8,998 bases of DNA from an uncultured Collinsella sp. (lineage in GTDB: Bacteria > Actinomycetota > Coriobacteriia > Coriobacteriales > Coriobacteriaceae): the NCBI GenBank assembly GCA_937997605.1, contig CALLFD010000419.1:1-8998 (forward strand), given 5' to 3'. This document shows positions 6,301 through 8,998 of this stretch, piece by piece. The position numbers were made by a program, and so were the translations under genes. Position 1 is the stretch's first letter; each line of letters begins with the position of its first letter. Below the pieces are notes generated by a model. The model searched no databases. It was given only the letters and a program-made list of their open reading frames with translations, and had not been told where the DNA came from.

Positions 6301-6365
6301 GGACATGCCCCCGTCACGTCCTTGTGGCGGACCGTGCCCGGAAAGAATTCGAGGAGGTGTAATTC

Positions 6366-6887
6366 ATGCCCCAGCAGTACAAAATCGACAAGGTTGCAGA
6401 GATCGAGTCCCGTATCGCCGAGAACGCCGGTCTGTTCGTCGTCAACTACAACGGTCTGACGGTTAAGCAGGCTCAGGAGCTGCGTCATCAGCTTCGCGAG
6501 TGCGGCGCCGAGATGAAGGTCTACAAGAACAACCTGGTCAAGATCGCCCTCAAGAACCAGGAGCAGCCCGAGATCGACGAGATTCTCGCCGGCCCCGTCG
6601 CCTATGTGTTCTACGAGACCGAGCCGGTCGAGGCCGCTAAGGCCCTTAAGGACTTCTCCGCTAAGTCCAAGGGCGTCCTTGAGATCAAGGGCGGTATCTC
6701 CGACGGCAAGGCCGTTTCCGCTGATGATGTTAAGGCTATCGCCGAGCTGCCCACCAAGGATCAGCTTCTCGGCCAGATCGCCGGTCTCATCTCCGGTTTC
6801 GCTCGCGACATCGCTGTCTGCGTCAACGGCGTTTCCTCTGGTCTCGCTCGTTCGATCCAGCAGGTTTCCGAGCAGAAGGCAGCCTAG
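6366..6887 (+). CDS. rplJ: 50S ribosomal protein L10
   Basis: This 173-residue protein is L10 (uL10), the base of the ribosomal stalk. It binds 23S rRNA through its N-terminal domain and carries L7/L12 dimers on its C-terminal helix. Visible family features are the N-terminal helix (KVAEIESRIAENAGLFVVNYNGLTV, 9-33), the conserved LRECGAEMKVYKNNLVKIAL (43-62), and LAGPVAYVF (74-82). ALKDFSAKSKGVLEIKGGIS (93-112) and LPTKDQLLGQIAGLI (128-142) follow. A C-terminal helical tail starts around 144. GGAGG (6353-6357) sits 8 bases before the ATG. Codon use favours GAG, AAG and C/T-ending codons, as expected for a highly expressed gene. It is first in a two-gene operon with rplL and is probably autoregulated through the upstream leader and terminator. 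The usual rplKA genes are not upstream. Confidence 0.97.
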   Translation: MPQQYKIDKVAEIESRIAENAGLFVVNYNGLTVKQAQELRHQLRECGAEMKVYKNNLVKIALKNQEQPEIDEILAGPVAYVFYETEPVEAAKALKDFSAKSKGVLEIKGGISDGKAVSADDVKAIAELPTKDQLLGQIAGLISGFARDIAVCVNGVSSGLARSIQQVSEQKAA

Positions 6888-6902
6888 TTGCTGTTTTCAC
6901 CC

Positions 6903-6970
6903 GCGGCGGCAACGCCGCACCCTTGGCGCATTCGCGCCGTGTTTTAACTGATCTCCGTGCACAGACACGG
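6903..6970 (+). other. Cluster of small hairpins between rplJ and rplL
   Basis: Three short stems fall in the 102-base gap: GCGGCG/CGCCGC (6903-6908 with 6913-6918, loop GCAA), GGCGC/GCGCC (6925-6929 with 6934-6938, loop ATTC, followed by GTGTTTT), and CCGTG/CACGG (6955-6959 with 6966-6970). The second could be a weak terminator. Such structures might tune mRNA processing, stability or termination so that more L7/L12 is made than L10; this role is inferred. Confidence 0.5.
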
Positions 6971-6989
6971 AAACCGAAAGGACTTAGAA

Positions 6990-7367
6990 ATGGCTAAGCT
7001 TACCACCGATGAGATCATCGATGCTCTTAAGGAAATGACCCTTCTCGAGGCTTCCGAGCTCGTTAAGGCTATCGAGGACACCTTCGGCGTTTCCGCCGCT
7101 GCTCCTGCCGCTGTTGTCGCCGCTCCCGCTGCTGGCGCTGCTGAGGCCGAGGAGAAGACCGAGTTTGACGTCGTGCTCGAGGGCTTCGGCGACAACAAGA
7201 TCCAGGTCATCAAGGCCGTCCGTGAGCTCACCAACCTTGGCCTGAAGGAGGCCAAGGAGGTCGTCGAGGGCGCTCCCAAGGCTGTTCTCGAGGGTGCCAA
7301 GAAGGAGGACGCCGAGGCTGCCAAGGAGAAGCTCGAGGCTGCTGGCGCTGCTGTCACCCTCAAGTAA
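6990..7367 (+). CDS. rplL: 50S ribosomal protein L7/L12
   Basis: This 125-residue protein is the multi-copy stalk protein L7/L12 (bL12), which recruits translation GTPases to the ribosome. The N-terminal dimerisation domain (LTTDEIIDALKEMTLLEASELVKAIEDTFGV, 4-34) is followed by an Ala/Pro-rich hinge (about 36-53). The globular C-terminal domain (about 56-125) includes TEFDVVL, the conserved IQVIKAVRELTNLGLKEAKEVVEGAP and the closing EKLEAAGAAVTLK. Length is standard. The ATG at 6990 is preceded by AAAGGA (6977-6982) at 7 bases; an upstream in-frame GTG at 6957 would add 11 unrelated residues and is rejected. Codon bias is that of a very highly expressed gene. It is the last gene of the operon; a strong terminator follows. 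The next gene is galU, not rpoB as in many bacteria. Confidence 0.98.
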   Translation: MAKLTTDEIIDALKEMTLLEASELVKAIEDTFGVSAAAPAAVVAAPAAGAAEAEEKTEFDVVLEGFGDNKIQVIKAVRELTNLGLKEAKEVVEGAPKAVLEGAKKEDAEAAKEKLEAAGAAVTLK

Positions 7368-7394
7368 TCAGGCTTTCTCGCCAGATTTCTTTGC

Positions 7395-7434
7395 AGACGG
7401 GGTTCGCATTGCGAGCCCCGTCTTTTTTGTTTTT
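7395..7434 (+). terminator. Strong terminator of rplJL
   Basis: AGACGGGGTTCGC (7395-7407) pairs with GCGAGCCCCGTCT (7411-7423), giving 13 bp with one G-T wobble and a 3-base loop. A long T tract (7423-7434, one G in it) follows. It starts 27 bases after the rplL stop codon. Confidence 0.95.
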
Positions 7435-7506
7435 CGGTCCCTCGACATCGGTGGCTCAAACTGCCATGTTCTGTGATTTGCGTCGTATCGGGTGCCCTGC
7501 CGCTGG

Positions 7507-7540
7507 GCAATAAAATTGCACCATTCGAGCAATAATTTGC
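7507..7540. promoter_or_regulatory. Two adjacent AT-rich palindromes upstream of galU, operator-like
   Basis: GCAAT-AAA-ATTGC (7507-7519) and GCAA-TAAT-TTGC (7529-7540) are similar short palindromes whose centres are about 21-22 bases apart, close to two helical turns. They stand out as AT-rich in GC-rich DNA and lie just upstream of the candidate galU promoter. This is the arrangement expected for a dimeric regulator bound twice on one DNA face, but no regulator can be named. Confidence 0.4.
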
Positions 7541-7557
7541 GTTGACCTGCTGAAGAA

Positions 7558-7585
7558 TTGTCTCTGCCTTGTAGTGACATATAGT
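7558..7585 (+). promoter_or_regulatory. Candidate galU promoter
   Basis: TTGTCT (7558-7563) and TATAGT (7580-7585) are 16 bases apart, giving a start near 7592 and a leader of about 90 bases. A better -35 alone, TTGACC at 7542-7547, has no -10 at proper spacing. Confidence 0.45.
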
Positions 7586-7621
7586 TCCAGCGGTAAGATG
7601 CTTGGGTATCGCAATTTGGTC

Positions 7622-7659
7622 TGCGGCTGTGTGCCGCACGCATGGGGCGCTTTTGCGCC
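7622..7659 (+). other. Two hairpins in the galU leader
   Basis: TGCGGC/GCCGCA (7622-7627 with 7633-7638, loop TGTGT) and GGCGC/GCGCC (7646-7650 with 7655-7659, loop TTTT) lie just upstream of the ribosome binding site AAAGGA (7664-7669). They could influence translation or mRNA stability. No known riboswitch class is recognised. Confidence 0.45.
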
Positions 7660-7681
7660 TGCGAAAGGATCCTTGAATAAC

Positions 7682-8590
7682 ATGAAGGCAATCATCCCCG
7701 CCGCCGGTCTTGGCACGCGTTTTCTGCCTGGCACTAAGTGCACGCCCAAAGAGATGCTGCCGGTGCTCGACAAGCCGGTCATTCAGTATGTCGTTGAGGA
7801 GGCGCTCGACCCCGAGGAGGTCGACGACGCCATCATCGTTACCTCTCCCGGTAAGCCCGAGCTGCTGAGCTACTTCCAGCCCGATCGCTCGCTCGAGAAT
7901 CTGCTGCGCGAGCGCGGTAAGGATGCTTACGCCGATGCTGTTGCCCACGCAGGCGGCATGCCGGTCGACTTCCGTTATCAGTACGAGCCCAAGGGCCTCG
8001 GTCATGCCATTCGCTCTGCTGCCGACGCCGTGGCAGGGGAGAACTTCCTGGTTCTTCTGGGCGACTACGTTGTGCCCAACCGTGACATATGCGACAAGAT
8101 GCTTGCTGTCTCCAAGGAGCACGGTGGCGCTTCGGTTATCGCCGTTGCCGCGTGCGCTCCCGAGGAAGTCAGCCGCTATGGCGTCATCGCCGGCGATCGC
8201 GTTGGCTCGCTCGAGGGCTTCGAGAATGCTGCCGACGACGAGCCCGGTGCCGTTTGGCGCATCGGCGGTCTGGTCGAGAAGCCTGCCCCCGAGGCGGCTC
8301 CGTCCAACCTGTACATCGTCGGTCGCTACCTGCTGAGCCCGCTGGTCATGGACCTGCTCGCCGATCAGCAGGCCGGCAAGGGTGGCGAGATCCAGCTCAC
8401 CGACGCCATGGCCCGCTCGCTCGATCGCGAGGCCATGTACGCTGTCGTCATCGACCCGCTCTCGGGCTACGACACCGGCACCCCGTCTGGCTGGATGGCC
8501 ACCAACGCCCTCATGGCCGCAAGCGATCCTCGCTTTGCCAGCGCCTTCTGGGACGCCATCGACGAGCGCGGCGGCTTGATGCGCAAATAA
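7682..8590 (+). CDS. galU: UTP-glucose-1-phosphate uridylyltransferase
   Basis: This 302-residue nucleotidyltransferase makes UDP-glucose from UTP and glucose-1-phosphate, feeding envelope polysaccharide, glycolipid and galactose pathways in the cytoplasm. Motifs seen: the nucleotide-binding signature IIPAAGLGTRFLPGTK (4-19), EMLPVLDKPVIQYVVEEAL (24-42), GLGHAI (105-110), LLGDYV (125-130) with metal-binding Asp128, SRYGVI (164-169), GLVEKP (196-201) with the catalytic-site Lys200, GGEIQLTDA (234-242) and YDTGTPSGWMATNAL (263-277). Length is normal for bacterial GalU. The segment after YDTG reads TPSGW, where many GalU proteins have a Lys-containing version (such as DKLGY). The ATG at 7682 is chosen because homology begins there; AAAGGA (7664-7669) is 12 bases away, rather long, and an in-frame TTG at 7673 is too close to it. 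It has its own promoter and terminator, so it is probably monocistronic. Confidence 0.93.
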   Translation: MKAIIPAAGLGTRFLPGTKCTPKEMLPVLDKPVIQYVVEEALDPEEVDDAIIVTSPGKPELLSYFQPDRSLENLLRERGKDAYADAVAHAGGMPVDFRYQYEPKGLGHAIRSAADAVAGENFLVLLGDYVVPNRDICDKMLAVSKEHGGASVIAVAACAPEEVSRYGVIAGDRVGSLEGFENAADDEPGAVWRIGGLVEKPAPEAAPSNLYIVGRYLLSPLVMDLLADQQAGKGGEIQLTDAMARSLDREAMYAVVIDPLSGYDTGTPSGWMATNALMAASDPRFASAFWDAIDERGGLMRK

Positions 8591-8610
8591 GCCTTCGGGC
8601 ATCGACATTT

Positions 8611-8643
8611 ACGGGTGCGGACTTCGGTCTGCGCCCGTTTTTT
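8611..8643 (+). terminator. Strong terminator of galU
   Basis: ACGGGTGCGGAC (8611-8622) pairs with GTCTGCGCCCGT (8627-8638) with two G-T wobbles around a TTCG tetraloop closed by C-G, an unusually stable loop. Six T residues (8638-8643) follow. It starts 20 bases after the stop codon. Confidence 0.95.
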
Positions 8644-8663
8644 ATGCGCGCCACGGCTTGGCT

Positions 8664-8713
8664 CCGGAAAGTGCGTCCCACAATTTGACTGAATTCTGGG
8701 ATGCGCTTTCCGG
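8664..8713. repeat. Palindromic repeat unit 1 of 3
   Basis: Arms 8664-8685 and 8692-8713 (22 bases each) pair with two G-T wobbles and one mismatch around the 6-base loop TGACTG. The arm contains the shared core CGGAAAGTGCGTCCCA, which reappears inverted in the right arm and, in variant form, in the next two units. Confidence 0.8.
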
Positions 8714-8727
8714 TTGGGGCCCCTAGC

Positions 8728-8773
8728 GGAAACTACGACCCAGAATATCGGCTCAGAACGGGATGCAGTTTCC
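8728..8773. repeat. Palindromic repeat unit 2 of 3
   Basis: GGAAACTACGACCC (8728-8741) and GGGATGCAGTTTCC (8760-8773) are imperfect inverted copies of the same core around an 18-base centre. Two true mismatches and one wobble make this the weakest of the three units. Confidence 0.65.
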
Positions 8774-8788
8774 CAGACAGGGCTCAAC

Positions 8789-8836
8789 CGGAAACTGCGA
8801 CCCAGTTTGAGGCCTCAAAACGGGACGTAGTTTCCG
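8789..8836. repeat. Palindromic repeat unit 3 of 3
   Basis: Arms 8789-8812 and 8813-8836 (24 bases each) meet at a perfect palindrome TTTGAGGCCTCAAA with no loop. The outer core CGGAAACTGCGACCC pairs with its inverted partner GGGACGTAGTTTCCG with one wobble and a few mismatches. With units 1 and 2 this gives six alternating-orientation copies of one core. Confidence 0.8.
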
Positions 8837-8906
8837 CCCGGCCAACCCTCGTCGCCATTCCGCCGTTCAGCGTCCCGCATTAACGGTCTCGTTCACAGAA
8901 AATATA

Positions 8907-8921
8907 TGAACGGATGTTCGA
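8907..8921. promoter_or_regulatory. LexA (SOS) box
   Basis: The site contains GAAC (8908-8911), a 4-base spacer GGAT, and GTTC (8916-8919), extended to GTTCGA on the right. This matches the GAAC-N4-GTTC operator used by LexA in Gram-positive and actinobacterial lineages. It lies in AT-rich DNA next to TATAT (8903-8907). TTCACA at 8892-8897 resembles a -35 but has no well-spaced -10. The controlled gene is not in the window, most likely to the right. Confidence 0.6.
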
Positions 8922-8998
8922 TACACACCCATCTACCTGCACCTTTTCTGTCGAAAAACTTTGCTACTCCAAAAACTCAATCGCGTCAAGGCTTTTCT

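Larger units (their letters stand above)
8644..8998. other. Gene-free tail of the window
   Basis: After the galU terminator I find no credible coding region on either strand up to the window end. Bases 8664-8836 are the palindromic repeats. Bases 8837-8998 become AT-richer and contain a LexA-type box at 8907-8921. The last ~75 bases show no clear gene start, so they are probably the upstream region of a gene beyond the edge. Confidence 0.6.

Noticed and set aside
5893..6306. Minus-strand open frame of 137 codons over the inverted repeat
   Set aside because: It is translated repeat DNA (the same KPCAWPSAAR-like peptide appears from both arms), crosses the rplJ promoter and leader, and resembles no protein family.
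6043..6459. Plus-strand open frame of 138 codons over the rplJ leader
   Set aside because: It overlaps the inverted repeat, leader, terminator and the start of rplJ in another frame; the peptide mirrors the minus-strand one.
7574..7681. Upstream start extending galU by 36 residues
   Set aside because: The extension lies in the leader with two hairpins and overlaps the -10 element; GalU homology begins at the ATG at 7682.
6944..8608. 554-codon open frame on the minus strand opposite rplL and galU
   Set aside because: It is antisense to two certain genes, crosses two terminators and an AT-rich promoter region, and its protein has no recognisable domain; it arises from the codon bias of the opposite strand.
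8664..8836. CRISPR-like array
   Set aside because: The repeats alternate in orientation, differ in sequence, and have no uniform spacers; they are palindromic elements, not a direct-repeat array.

Overview
This window is a 9 kb piece of a high-GC bacterial chromosome that reads like a member of the Coriobacteriia, most likely Collinsella or a close relative. I infer this from the GC-rich codon use, AAAGGA or GGAGG ribosome binding sites, the gene mix, and the GC-rich palindromic intergenic repeats. The genus is an inference, not something a single marker proves.

Left part (1-3966, all + strand). The window opens inside the last third of feoB (ferrous iron transporter). A terminator hairpin follows, and the -35 element of the next promoter lies inside it. 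That promoter serves a 12-helix major facilitator transporter of the SotB sugar-efflux type. A long near-perfect hairpin (1885-1951) closes that gene. Next comes an apparent two-gene operon: a cytoplasmic GH13 alpha-amylase-family enzyme, then, 3 bases on, a family 6 (hypoxanthine/deoxyinosine) DNA glycosylase.

Middle (3968-5860). A minus-strand gene converges on the glycosylase with one base between the stop codons. It encodes a 220-residue protein whose C-terminal half resembles flavodoxin-like NAD(P)H oxidoreductases. Divergent from it, 93 bases away, is a class I/II PLP aminotransferase. The last third of the aminotransferase has abruptly different codon use from the rest.

Right part (5861-8998, + strand). 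A 505-base gene-free stretch holds a ~220-base imperfect inverted repeat, a strong promoter whose -35 lies in its right arm, an L10-type ribosomal protein leader and an intrinsic terminator. It drives rplJ and rplL (ribosomal stalk proteins L10 and L7/L12), which end at a strong terminator. Then comes galU (UTP-glucose-1-phosphate uridylyltransferase) with its own leader and terminator. The final ~400 bases hold no gene: they contain three consecutive imperfect palindromes sharing a GGAAACTRCG core, and a LexA-type (SOS) box whose target gene probably lies outside the window.

Most genes here are conventional housekeeping or metabolic genes. I found no convincing novel multi-gene system. The points most worth a second look are the intragenic codon switch, the large inverted repeat fused to the rplJL promoter, the palindrome cluster, the orphan LexA box, and the paired palindromes upstream of galU.
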